Part shown: positions 33,101-47,700 of the stretch, piece by piece
Layout of the letters: the number at the start of each line of letters is the position of its first letter
How positions within the stretch are numbered: the stretch's first letter is position 1
NCBI RefSeq assembly: GCF_964340395.1
Contig: NC_135556.1
Location: forward strand, 4,937,501-5,001,500
Length of the DNA stretch: 64,000 nucleotides
Source: Glandiceps talaboti
Taxonomy: Eukaryota > Hemichordata > Enteropneusta > Spengelidae
Direction of reading: 5' to 3'
Notes under the pieces: generated by a model
Databases searched by the model: none
What the model saw: the letters and a program-made list of their open reading frames with translations, nothing else
Told to the model about the DNA's origin: nothing
Program-made: the position numbers and the translations under genes

Positions 33101-36100
33101 GTCCTAATGACATACAACCTTGGTCTGCAAAACCCATGTCTGGTGTGTACAGATTATTACCATTTAAATTGCCATGGACTGTATGACGAGATGACTTCCA
33201 AAATCCAGCAAGTTGCTCTCAGAGGACTAAACTCCCCAAAACATTATGTCGTAAATTTCATTAATAATAAATTATATGTAATTTATTTATCCAAATCAAA
33301 TGCAGAAATTGAGATGTGAATGAATGAATGAATGAATGAATGAAATTTATTTCACCAGATAACAAAAATAAGTTACACTTTCAGAGAAACATATGATACA
33401 AATATACCAAATGAATATAAAAAAAGTACATAATTGTTATCTGATGTGGACCATGGGAACTAGTCTTGTTGATGGCATGTACAATGTTCTACATGTCAAG
33501 CAAACACTTGTTCTTCATCCTTGTGTAAAAACAGAAGAAAACCAGTGTCCCCATGGAAAAACAGATTTTGCAGTCAAGTTACGCTGAGCATTGTTCTTCC
33601 TACATAGACATGTTATTGAACCCAGTTGGCTGTGAGTGGGGTTGAACCCAGACTGCAGTGGTATAAAGAGGCCACCAACAACCCATACAGCAAATCAAAA
33701 CAAAATAATGATAACCAGTCTCGAACTAATTCAGATATAGCTGCAGGAAAATATTGGAAAAGAACATAAAAGGTTTTTATTTTGTGAAAATACCAGTTCC
33801 AAAAAAAATTATTGTTTAAGATGTGAAGGTTTTTTGTCAAAGTTTTCAAGGTATCTAAACAAACTTTTGCAAATATTAATCTCCACTTTTCTCTATTTCA
33901 GTGCTTGGTTTTGAAGTGTGGAAAACTGTGTTAATAACTGGTGTTATTTGTACTTTCTACACAACTATTGTAAGTATTTGTATGAATTTGTAGTTCCCAC
34001 AGTACATCATTATTGACTCAGTTCATAATTATCAATTTGTCAAGCATGAACACATATTAATAAATGTTTGACCAAAAATGTTCATCAGCTTGGAAGATAA
34101 AAATGACTTGCATGTTTAAAATTGTTCAAGCAGGCCAGTGTTGGAAATCACTGTATATAAAAACCATCCTGATAATATCGTAAATGAGTTCACAATTGAT
34201 AGAAAGAAGGAAGTACAAAAAAGATAGAGGTACCTGTAAAGTTAATGTTTGAATTGTTGGCTATTGTGTGCTTGTTATGACCTTCCTGTCTGTGTCAAGC
34301 TCTGTGAACAACTGCATATTTTACAACGCTAATCTAAACAAATTTATGGGGAGTTCTGTTTAAGTGTTAGAAAACTATTGATTATATTTTTTTGATGGTA
34401 CGTTTTACGTGTGTAATTTGTACACACTAGCTTCAACTGAAGGTGAAATATCAGTTACAGACAGTGGTACATTAATTACAAAAGTTTGGCGATTAGAGTG
34501 GCCTAGGTTTCTCCTCCTACCACCTTAAAAATGATAGGTCAGTCAGTAGGTTAAAGATAAATTAAAAGAGAATAAAAGTTGTCTTTGTACATGTTGGTGA
34601 TACTTTCAATTCATAATTGTACGTTAATAGTGTGAATGACTTACGATAGTTCAAGTCAGTAGGAAAGTGAACCATTTGTTTTACTAAAGTTCCCAAATTT
34701 CAGCAATAAACAATAATTTTTGCTTAGATATATGCCTGTTGAGTTGCCAACATATAATCAGTGACATTGTGATTTTTGTCTTTAGTGTCAGTGTCTATTT
34801 AAAAAAAAATGATTTCATCAGATTTAAGAAACATAGTGACAGTCGGGTCATAAGAAACCCAGAATTAAGTATGGCTGCCCTTACTATTGTTATGTTTTAA
34901 TGTGATCAATCACAAAATCCCCAATATTAGTTTTCACTTTTTTTCCAAAAAAGACAAATTAACTCCATATTTTAGGAAACAAACACAAATTCAATACCTC
35001 AATATGTGTGATTTCTCTACAGGGAGGCATGAGAGCTGTTATTTGGACCGATGTCTTCCAGTTTTTTGTCATTGTTGGATCTTTTGTTGCCATCATTATT
35101 CTAGGTGTTATTAAAGCTGGAGGAATAGGACATGTCTGGGAATTTAACAAGGAAAATGATAGACTTAACTTTAATGAGTAAGTATAAAAAAATGATGTGA
35201 ACACAGTACCAAAGTGTACACTGTGAATGTATTTATTTTGGCACTCATATATTTCAGGTAAAGTACAATTTTTCACACTTTTGCTCTACTTCACTTTGGC
35301 AGATAAAACCCTTTGACCATAGTATATTACATTAATGTATTGATTCATAACTTATTGAATATTGTCTTATTTAGAATTTACCAGGCCAAGTATTTCCATT
35401 TCAATGTTGATCTATTTTGCTACAGATAAGATTTCAACTATCTAAGTTAAATTACATTCATAGAATGTCCACAAACTTGCCCCTGTTAGTGATACATAGT
35501 TGACTGTTTTCCTCCATCCTGGACTTCTCTAGTCAACCTTATGTTCCCATTCCCATCCGTACCCTAGATTTGTCTATCCCACCAGTATTGGTCCTTACAC
35601 ACTGGTCTTACAATGTGTAGTCATTTCTTGGTTTTTGAAAATAATTTGGTACAAGTTAGAAGACTTCAATGTTTATAAAACTATAGTTTCAGAAAATCTG
35701 TTGCTAAAAATAAGTTTATCAATGTGACAATCTATGTGACTGTGGTACACTTGCATATAGTGAATAAGTGTAGTGATATCACAGATCCAGTAAGTAAACA
35801 GGCTAAACGTAATCAGACTTTCCCCTCTCAGTTCTGTCTAGAAGAGTTCTCAAGAAGAAAGTAGTTCTACATGTTCCAATGTATATATATCATGACTGCT
35901 ATATAACCTGTTATGAATTGTCATACTCATATTATGTTTTATGATGTAATTTCAGGACACCATTTGGTATTACAACTCGTCTATCTGCCATAGGTTTGAT
36001 CCTAGGTGGTGGTATGAATACATTCCCTCTCTATATCAGCCAAACAGCTGTCCAGCGATACGCTGCATCCAAATCACTGCGTCAAGCACAGGTGTAAGTT

Positions 36101-39100
36101 ATATTCTGTCTTCACTTTTCACAAATGGACATTGCTAATAAAATCATAACAAAAGTACAGATTATTGTCGGTAGTGTAATACTGAATAAAAATCTGTATG
36201 TGTCTGTGTCTGTCTGTCTGTCTGTATGTATGTATGTATGTATGTATGTATGTATGTATGTATGTATGTATGTATGTGTGTATGTATGTATGTATGTATG
36301 TATGTATGTATGTATGTATGTATGTATCTGTCAGTACATGTTGCATGTGTATGTGTTAGCACAACTGTATGTATGCATACATATCCATGTCTCTATGTTT
36401 GTCTCAGTGCATACATGTATATCTGGATATACCGGGTAAGTGTGCACAAATGTATGTGTATCTATCTGCCTGCACATGTGTGCATGTATATGTGTGTGTG
36501 CAGTAGGTGTTGATTAATGTTTTTCACATTTCGTTGGATTTCAAATTCAATGCCGTCAGTCTGAATTTACTTCAGTCATATTCTAACCATAACGTGACTT
36601 TCAAATACAAAGAAAGATAGTAAAACATTTTATGATGAAATGTTTGTGGATTTTTATTTATATTTATATATATTTATTTTTATTTTGTCTTTCAGAGCTG
36701 TCTTCTTAAATATGCCATTCCAACTGATTATGTTACCAATGGTTTACTTCACTGGTCTTGTACTCTATGCATTCTATAACAGTGAGTATTTGATGTATAA
36801 CCCTTAGAATATGATAACCCTATCACATGTAAGTGTCAGTTTGGTGTACTCTAGGAATTTACTAACAAGTGCTTGTGGTGTGCTCTACAGCCATACTTTC
36901 TTAAGTGGTCCCCATGCACCCCAAGAATTGAATTGAATTGACCTGAATGATATTTGTTGCGTGAAAGAAAAAATAACGTCAGAAAAATAAATATATCGAA
37001 ATGGAAAATTGTAATCAGTTAAGAGGAGTCAGTTAATAGCGTCTGACCCCAAGAAACAATAAATAAATAATGGATAGAAATTGTATATTTGATAACACTA
37101 TCACCAATATCTGGAAGCAAAAAGGAATTTTGAAATGCTATATTTTGTTCTTTAATGTACACATTATAAAATGGCAAAATTTTAGAACCATTAGCAAAAA
37201 ACAGCCAGAGCTGGGCTCAAAAAGTTAAGTTACAATGTGTTGTATGGTAAATAGGCCTGGGGGCCATAGACTGGAAAATACAGTCATTTGGTAGTGGACT
37301 TTGTGGAATACTGCTAAAATACAGTCATTTGGTAGTGGACTTTGTGGAATACTGCTAAAATACAGTCATTTGGTAGTGGACTTTGTGGAATACTGCTAAA
37401 ATACAGTCATTTGGTAGTGGACTTTGTGGAATACTGCTAAAATACAGTCATTTGGTAGTGGACTTTGTGGAATACTGCTAAAATACAGTCATTTGGTAGT
37501 GGACTTTGTGGAATACTGCTAAAATACAGTCATTTGGTAGTGGACTTTGTGGAATACTGCTAAAATACAGTCATTTGGTAGTGGACTTTGTGGAGTACTG
37601 CTAAAATACAGGTTGTATTTTAGAGTCTACCAGGACTATCACAGTCGTAATAATTAATGTACACACTAGCTTGGAATTCAAAGAATTCAGTTAATAAAGA
37701 CTGATTTGTAAGCATGACACAGATTTCATTTATGTATGTCTTTCAAAATGTTTTGCTGTCACTCCATGAGATTTGCAGTTAATTCTGTTCAAGATAGACT
37801 TGTAACATTTGTGAAGCAATTCACCATTGGTCTAATTAGTCTTACTTCTATCGAGGACTGATGATGATGTTCATTTATGTAATGTATACTTGTGTTTTTC
37901 TTACAGACTACCTCACTCCATTGATGCCACCTCTGAACTATACAATGTCAAATTATACATACAATACAAGTAAGTTAAGCTGTCTTCTATTTTGAAAAGA
38001 AGGGTTTATACCTGAGTTGCAAAATACTAATTGATGTAGTACAGCAAAGGACTAATTGATCTTAGCACTGGACATTAAAGGGCATTTCAAAAACTTGTTA
38101 GGTTTTATTAGTAGAATCATGATAGTTGAATGGTTAGAGTGGTTGGTTAAGGTCTGCAAGTAGGAAGTTATGGTCTGCAAGTGGCCAGTTAGGGTTTGCA
38201 TGAAGCCAGTTAGGGTATGCATGAAGCCAGTTAGGGTCTACAAGTAGCCAGTTAGAGTCTGCAATTGAGTGGTTCAAACCTCACCACTGCCATTTGTTTC
38301 TGAATTGCTTTGGGCAAGATTTGAATCACATTTTCAATGCCACATGTTTTGATGTCCTTTGGTGACACTTGCTTTGGTAGGAGCACTGTAATAGGGTTAA
38401 AACATTAGTATTATCACAATGTGTTTGGTTCTTGCAAATAAAACACTTCAAAACATTCCATTGTTTTTCCAAATCCATTGTTTTCCACCCCAGTACCACA
38501 ATAGTGTGGTATTTCCAAATCACATGTTATCACTAATGTTGTTTTTGTCTATTTCAGATTTCAGCACTGCTATTCCATATATTGGAGCATCACAGTCAGT
38601 TACTAATTTAACCATGTTTAGTGGCAGTAAGTCAAATATTACATTAACTTTTCCAATTTGAATTAAAGTTGGTAAATCATAATGACAGTGGTTTTTGTAC
38701 AAACCAAACCAAAATATATTATTTCATTACTTTCAGTTCCTGTAGGCCAGAAAAGTTGTGAAATTTCAAACCCTTCCTTTTCAGGCCTTGAAAATGGAAA
38801 TCTTTTACAACTGTACAGGCTATTATATGCCATCATTTTGGTAGACAAAACCAAAATAGGATGTGGTTTTTTTTTTGCAATCCACACTTCAGCCCTATAT
38901 GTTTACAATGCCAAGTGATAGCTATAAGTTCACACTTCAACCCCCAATGTTTACAATGCCAAGTGATAGCTATAAGTTCACACTTCAACCCCTATGCTTT
39001 ACAATGCCAAGTGATAGCTATAAGTTCACACTTCAACCCCCAATGTTTACTGTGCCAAGTGATAGCTGTAAGTTCACACTTCAACCCCCTATGCTTTACA

Positions 39101-41729
39101 ATGCCAAGTGATAGCTATAAGTTCACACTTCAACCCCCAATGTTTACTGTGCCAAGTGATAGCTATAAGTTCACACTTCAACCCCCAATGTTTACTGTGC
39201 CAAGTGATAGCTGTAAGTTCACACTTCAACCCCCTATGCTTTACAATGCCAAGTGATAGCTGTAAGTTCACACTTCAACCCCCCATGCTTTACAATGCCA
39301 AGTGACAGCTGTAAGTTCACACTTCAACCCCCCATGCTTTACAATGCCAAGTGACAGCTGTAAGTTCACTTTTGTGAATATGAAAGTGAAATAATGAATG
39401 GACTTGAGAATGAATGGACTTTGGAAATGAGAACAAAGAATATCTGACAAAAGAACAGACAAAACAATACAGTATCATTGATAACAGCTAGGCTATGAAC
39501 TTGTACAGTTTGCTTTGAGCTTGTCACATTCAGTGGGTGATACTTCAACATGATTTGAATATAAACACATCACTTTAATCAACACTTTATTTTGATATTC
39601 TTCCAGATTACAGCTATGTAACATCTGATGTAGAGCCACGATATCAACCAGATTATACATCAGCTGATCAGGTATGTCTAAACATAGTCATGTAAGTCAT
39701 TACGCTGATGGAAGAAAGATCTTTAAAACTTAAACAAATAATAATGTATATTTTGAAACTCGCTGAATAAAAAATATATATAACTACCAGTTAGAAAGTA
39801 GTAATATAGCAATCCTAAAGATATACAAAAGAAAATAGTATAAAAGTCAGGAATTTTGTTTGTGTTATGTTTTGACTTGAACACTGACCTTGTTTGTACC
39901 TCTCTTGATCAGATAATGGTATATTTTGTGAGTTCACAATTTGGGGTAATTCCTGGTATGCAGGGTCTCTTTGTGGCTTGTATATTTGCCGGTACTCTGA
40001 GGTAAGACACCATACAAAATAAATATGTTTGTAATGCACCATATTACAGTTATATGAGAGGTAAAAGATTTCATACTTTGGCCACTAGGAGTGCTGTTTG
40101 CAAGCTGATTTGGAGGCCAGAAGTTAGGGCCAGACTAATGAAGTATTGTTAGCATGATAAAGACAGCAGATCTGACATTATCACATCATTTTCTGTGTTA
40201 TTCCCCTTGTACTGTTTTAATTAGTGACTACCAGTAATCAAAACATGCCTAACCAATACTGTAATATTCTTGTAAGAACACACAGTTCTTTTATACATCT
40301 TTGTTCATGGCTTCACGCATTGCATATAACCAATGGCCATAACCAAATTTTAGCCTTCACTTTGCCACAGTCGTATTCCACAGTCGTGTCCTCAACAAAT
40401 GTTTGGTTCCCACTTTAATAAGATCATTGCATGTGAGAGGGTCAGAATTTAATTAACCCCAGAATATGGTGTATTGCCTTTATGCATATAACATTACCTT
40501 CTTCACTGGCGAGGGAAATAGCTTTCCAATGGCCAAAGTAAGGGAAATAGCATTCCCAGTGGTCAAAGTGAGGGAAATAGCACTGGGGAAATAGCACTCC
40601 TAGCCAGCGCAGGAATTACCGATCAGAGCAGTGCATGCTGGGGAATACTTCACATCCAACATTGTAGGCTAAATGATTTAGGTATTTTCATGACAAGTTA
40701 TCACTTCTCAATGTATCAATCCATCTAAACTACAACAAGAAGGCCTCGTAAGCCATGACTTGGAAGACATGTACTGTGTGACCCCAGTGCAGGGTAGTTG
40801 AAATGTAGTTTCCCTAGACTTTCAGCTGGGTGGTCTTGTAGAAGAGACTTGTCTATAGCCTATTAGTATTAGATTTCAAATATACAAGAACAATAAGATT
40901 AAGTAATCTTTGTACACAAAAGTACTATCCCTCTCCTCATCCCATCCCATACATGACTACAATTTTATTGAATGTTTATATTTCAGCACAATGTCATCTG
41001 GGTTAAATGCATTGATAGCTGTGAATTTAGAAGACATAGTAAGACCATGGAGGAAATGGTATGCCTGGATGACAAATGGAGACCTATATCAAAATGATTC
41101 GTGGGATACCACTTTATCCAAAATTTTAAGTAAGTATTTAGCAATCTTTCTGACAGGAGTAAATTTCACTGACAGGCAAGACTTTTTATAAGTTGAGTAA
41201 TTTATCCATCAATGCGCCTTAAAATATCTGCAATGCTAGCCTGGCGTTGACATGGTATTGGCACCAATGCTAGCCTGGTGTTGACATGGTATTGGCACCA
41301 ATGCTTGCTGATGATGTGTTAGTATGAGCCTGCTGTAGGCACAGAGTTAGCCCAATGTAGCTCATTGCTAACCCAGTCTGAAAGATATTCATGAGTTGCA
41401 CTGTAGTAGTAACAAATGTCCTATTTGTCCCATTCATTGCAGCATGTGTGTATGGCTTAGTAACCATTGGTCTAGCCTTTGTGGCTCAATACATGGGACC
41501 CTTCATCGTTATCAGTAATACCATATTTGGAACATCAGGAGGTCCTCTATTGGGTGTTTTCTCACTTGGCATGTTTTGGAAACGTTCTAATTGGTGGTAA
41601 GCAAATATATTAAGAAGTGTTCAGATATTCAACATCAAAGGGTTTGTTTTTTTAATTTCCTCCATATAGACACAGTCACACACTGATATAAACACACACA
41701 CACACACATACACACACACACACACACAC

Positions 41730-41770
<41 letters not shown>

Positions 41771-44700
41771 TCCACTGTGTACACACACACACACATACAC
41801 ACACACATCCACTGTACACACTCACACTCAAACATACACATACATTTAGATATATGTACATACACTGGATAGCAATTTATTATGTGCTACCAGATTTTAA
41901 AATAATTTTTGAGTACCCAGGAAATCGGGCCCTCCTATTTAGTTGAAGAAAAAAACCCTATAAATCAATATATTAGTAAAACACCTGAGTGTGCAGTACA
42001 AAGTAAAGTTCTGGGGTACTGTACAGTTACAAGGTTCTTGAGGATAGATAGGTTGTTGGATTCTTTCTAAACAGGTCGACTAGTATTTTCATCATAATTC
42101 TAACGGTATATTACTGTGTAGACATTTATCTCATAACGTAAGTCTTAACAAATATGTTTTATCCTTGTTTTAAAATGTATTTATTCTGATGTGATGTTTT
42201 CTTATTCATGATGCAGTGGAGCACTAGTGGGTATGTTGGTTGGATTTGCATGTGGTTTATGGGTTGCTGTTGGCGCCATTCTTAACAGTGGCAATGACGA
42301 TGCACTAGAAATTTACAAAGTAAGTTATACAAATTATGGTAAGGTGTGTCAAACTTTAATGCTATGATATTATTTGAATGTTTGGAAAAAAAATGAACGC
42401 TTTTGTAATATATTCAATGAAAAGTTAATGTCAATAAAAACATGCAGTAACAGTCGGAACGCAGGTCGCGGAGAACAATAGGAGCCTATTAAACTTCGCG
42501 GGGGGTCTACACGCATAAAAATTTGAATTTGCGCGTGACCCCGTATTATGGAATTTCTCACAAAATAATCAAAATGTATTACTTTTCACATGAATAAAGG
42601 GTATGATTCGATAAATTGTGAACTTATACATGTATTATTATATGATTTCGCATGTTTCATGCGGAGTGAAAATGATAATCCGACGACAAAGTACCGTGGT
42701 TGCCGACAGTGTTAACTCATTACGTATTCAGCATGATATTGTAATTGTTAAACTCTCGCGTCCAAAAACAAATTTCGTATTGACTTCATATCGGAAAGGC
42801 CCTCTTTCAAACCATGTACTTGTTTAGTAATGTCACTGTTTAGGACGAAAGTGTTAATCGATAGCAATTGGGGCTACGTAAATTCTGCTAAATATTCGAC
42901 CTAAACGCGCGATATTTGACCTGAAAGCGCCCCCAACGATGACCTTTAGTGTTTGTTATGGTTCTCCCTGGGATCTTCAACAGTCGTTGCTTGTTCAGAT
43001 ATTCACTTCCTTTCTCTCTTTACATCATTGTGGGCGACTTTTATTACCATTTATTTATAGTTGCTCAATCTTCTCTTTTCATACCACAAATTTTATGGGC
43101 AATACTATTGAAATAGCACATACTATTTGATTTATTCAATATTACACTCCAATATGCACACAAGAATTACTAGGTAGGGGAAAATTGGGGTGATGTATAT
43201 ATGCACAAAATTATTTGTGTGCATGTTTATAATTTGAAGTTGGAATAGGATGGTGTATCTAAGAATTCTTTGTCAATATAATATACAAAATACACATTTT
43301 AAAAATATATAAACAACTTTATTAAATCCCATACATTTAGAAATTATGGTCATATATGTACACACCTCTTTACTTTGAATAGTGCTCCATAATGCAACGT
43401 TTTTGAAAAACATGCTTTAGTAAATATATACATATTTTAGGACATATTTATTTTCATTTCTTCTACTTCCATAGAACATAAAGTAACAGATTGCAAATAA
43501 TATGGATTCAACATCTAAAGATTTCAGGAAAATGTCATATGCATTAATTTATGTGTTAGTTAAATCTCTCCCTTCTAAAAATTGAAGTGTCACTAAATCA
43601 TTACCCTTTGAGTGGTATCACTCTTATTATTCATCTACAATTCAGGATGTCATAATATTTAAGAAACTACAAAATGTTATAACATGTAATTTTATCACAA
43701 ACTCTTGCACAACAGCAACCACTACAAATCAAAATATGCACTTTCTAAGCAACTCTATTCCTTCCTTCATCAGAATTCCAATTGCTAATATACATATGAT
43801 CTGCACTCACATTGCACTTATTCAGTTCCTCACCATCTCATACAAATATCATCATTATCTACCTCATCACTATCACATACACTTTCACAATCATATCTGG
43901 TCTATTAACAGTTTTCTGCATCTCTCCTGATAGTCTTTAGTCTTGTACATGTATTGTGTATACACCTGAACTGAATATAGCAAGACCCCTTGTTATTCAT
44001 CTTTCAATTGCAACAATATAATTAATATTTTCTTCCTTAATTATCCCATACATGTACTAATTTTTGATTGTCAAAATTCCATCCGTAACTTGCCAATAGC
44101 TGCAGAGTAACAGTGTCTACCTGTGCCCATTTTACTTCATGAATATGAAAATAAATGTGTTGTTCTACGTTGGTACTGAGCTGGAATCAAGGAGTCTTGT
44201 CAATGTTAGTACACAGAAAAAACATTCTAACAATAAGGTTCTTTCCTGAAAAACATATACAGGTTAGCAGATCTTAAAATCCAGCTAAATGTATCTTCTT
44301 CAGTGTTTATATGATAGTTTTGTCAAGGTATACCAATATCCTAGGAATAGTATCACAGGATGGTTGATATGGCTCCACTAGGTGGTAGTTAAATCTGGGT
44401 GAGAAAATAGCTTCACATGGATAACTACAGCCACAACACCTAGCTAACCTACAATACAAGGCTAAGTACAGTAACTAATACCAGGCTGATTACATCCACA
44501 CTACTAGGACAGTCAAAATCCCAGAATGATTCGGTGATTACAGAATGGGATTTCTTGTAGAGCTAGCAGCATTCAAAATGGAACTTCCATCAGTACAATC
44601 AGATCTGAAAGTACCATGTCTGCCCATTTCACGTCTCTTTTAGAAGTAGATATGTTGTTGATCAGCTAAATTACACCATGATGTGAGTTTTATGTCCATT

Positions 44701-47700
44701 CTCCTTCATAGCTGTCCCATGACATGTACTTCTTACATGATGGTAGAGTCAACATCTGCAGTATAGAAAAACCCACAATAAATGTCTCATCATGTTCACA
44801 ATAATTCTTGGCCAAGTAAACTCAAAACAGTCACCTACACAAACATTATTTGTAAGATTTCATGGTCTAAGAGTTTTTCGGAGATGATAATCTACTGTCT
44901 AGTATTTAATAAGATATTTCATGACCTCTATTTCACAGATCAAGTTGTTTTATAAACACTACATTCAATCAAATTGTTTACTTGAATTTCTCAATTTTAT
45001 AATGTCACACAAAAGTCATTTAACCCCCGAGACTTACAACTCAAAGTGGCTTCCAATAATATGCGGTACATTGGCAGTATCACTAGTTTAAACATACTAC
45101 GAATACAGCAGAAAGTAATAACTATAATTTTAACATGTTGACATTGAACTACTAATTGATGTTTATAATTACATTTACAGTAAAGCAACATCTCAGACTC
45201 TGACACCTCATTAGGCCTAAAAAAATAATTGTTTGGTTCTGATTACCCGACCCTAAACTAAATTTTTTTTTTTACGTATTAGAGAAAAAAATAATAAAAT
45301 CGCAAAACTGTGAAGTCTGATGAGAAATAGTGGGTGCGTAAACTGCCACCAACTTAAAAAGACATTCCAAAAATGCTCTTCCAATCTGTAATGGCTTTTC
45401 ATCTGATAGGAATAAATAAACAACACAGACAATTTTGAAAACAATGGAAAACCTGAACTAGACACTCGCACAGAAAAAAAATATATAATAAAATAAAAAT
45501 AAAATAAATACTACAAACTTTCTACATGAGACCTTAAATTGCAGGGAATAACACCATTTACAACTAAGACATATGTGATCTTTAGTTTATTTATTTTATA
45601 TACATGTACTTCATGTCCCATAAGCCAGAGGGCTGGATGTGGCTCTCTCTGTAAACCGAAAACCTTATAATTTTACAAGTCCATACAGTATACCTTAACA
45701 AGTAACACAACAGTATTAAAATTGCATATTAAAATATATTTCATTTCATGGCATTAAATGCCATTCTCAAAAGTTTTACCTTGGGGAAACTAAAATTACA
45801 AGTGTTTCTTACATTGTTACTACCGGTACTGTACCTACCCTTAGCTACCCCTAAATCCGAATACCTCATACACGTAATGACAGTAAATCCAACACAGATA
45901 TTAGGTGTATCACAATCATGGATTAATATTTTGGTAAAATAAAATGCTTGCTCTAAGTAGGAAATAACATTGAAAAAAAATGAAAAACAAAAACTAGATA
46001 CGAAAAAGTATAATGATTGAAACTATTAATCACTCATAATAGATTCTTCTGTTTTAATACTGTAAATTAATTCCCATTTAAGTTTGAAAAATCATCGTAA
46101 ATAAAGTTAATCAATATCAGTCAAGTGAGTAAATAAATTAAACCAGAGAATGTAGACAAGTTAAAATATAACAATACCTATTGTTCTCCATAGATGATCA
46201 ACAGCAGTGTGTCATATCAGTCATAACCCTTTATAAAAACATCACTGATACCATGTGATACTATACTAAAGTTTGGGCCACACACTTTAATGAAGTGGCA
46301 TGTTAGTAAATGTGAAATCGAATCATTTAACCATTATTCTAGGGAAAAAAAAAGAAAGATGGAGACATGTCAGATTTTACAACTATGTTGTTACCCCTGA
46401 GAGTCAACATCATTGTTACATAATCGCTAAATATGGAAATTAATCGATGATCGGAAATGGCGGGGAAATTACTGATAATGGATAATTTTAGCAGGAAATC
46501 ATTCCAACACATGATACACAGTAACAATATTGTTGTGGTTAGCAAATGCCACTAAAATTTATAAATAGGAGAACTTGCATCACATTCGATGTGTGACGGT
46601 CTTGTTTATAGGCAGAAACAGCATAATTAAAAATATGATGAACAATATACAATTTCTCTAATGATTAAATTGAAAATTCGATAATCGAACGACTTCGTTT
46701 TACACTGTGCATCTCCACATGCCGGGTCATCTCACACTTTCAACACGGAATTTCCAAATCACTGTAAACCATTGGAAAGGTCGTGAACCAAAGCGAAATT
46801 TCACAAATTGCATAACAAACAACCCAAAAGTGTACCCGGATATATGGCATGTCATAGTTGTTTTTAGGACGCATTTGTTAACGCAAAATATCGACCCGAT
46901 AATTACGGATTTGATTTGCGTAAATGGCGACAAAACTTTTCGTAGGATTGCATTCAAAACATCAAGATCGATCTAGATTTACAAAATATCTACATAACAC
47001 CCATGAGAATTTATCGATGTAAAAATGTAGCAAGTACACAAACATGACAAATGCAGGATGTCTCAAATACGGACGGATGCTAAAGTGATAGTACTCACCG
47101 GTCTGACCCCGGTCCAGGCCATCTTGTGACTGTAGTAAACATGCGCGAAAAACCTGCGCAAGTGCATTTAACGGTCAAATCGCGTACCTGCGTTCCGACT
47201 GTAAAAATAGCTAATACCTTTAATGACTGGCAGCCATCTTTGGCTATGACCCCCAAAAGGGTTACAACATTAAACTTAAAGTTACAAGCTGGAATTGAAG
47301 AAGATGGTTGTCAGCCATCAAAATATTTGGCGTGTCTGATATTTTAGTTGATTAATGAAATTAACTTCTGGTGAGAGAATTCTACAGGGAATGAATTTTT
47401 ATCACATTATATCAATGTATACTTGTATGCATGTAACCTTAGGTCTTTTGATTAACCAGTGCAAGATATTTGATAATGTGACAAGAAGTCTGTTAACACA
47501 CCCTTGACTTTTCAACTTTTCAACCCATCACTGCAATCAGTATACATTGTTAGGGCTATTCACAATCAGCCGTCATATTGATAATTCAGATTTCATACAC
47601 CTAAATACATACAGCCATCACCCAATTATAACTCAAGAAATGTACTCCTTGAGTTTCATTTCAACAATCGAACATTAGAACAATGAACACCCTTGTTTTA

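Larger units (their letters stand above)
42451..47201. mobile_element. Candidate 4.75-kb inserted block with short terminal inverted repeats
   Basis: CAGTCGGAACGCAGGT at 42451-42466 is repeated exactly inverted at 47186-47201, and CGCG follows in both with a one-base offset. TAA directly flanks both outer ends (42448-42450 and 47202-47204), as in a 3-base target duplication of the PIF/Harbinger kind. Both ends are CpG-rich and the middle is A+T-rich. No transposase was recognised inside, so it may be non-autonomous, decayed, or not a transposon. It fills most of symporter intron 14. Confidence 0.4.

Noticed and set aside
38861-39256. 131-codon frame with 16-residue repeats (FTLQPPMF..MPSDSYK)
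   Set aside because: Created by a 48-bp minisatellite in intron 9; the frame is lost where a unit is 49 bp, and it is flanked by intron sequence, not splice sites.
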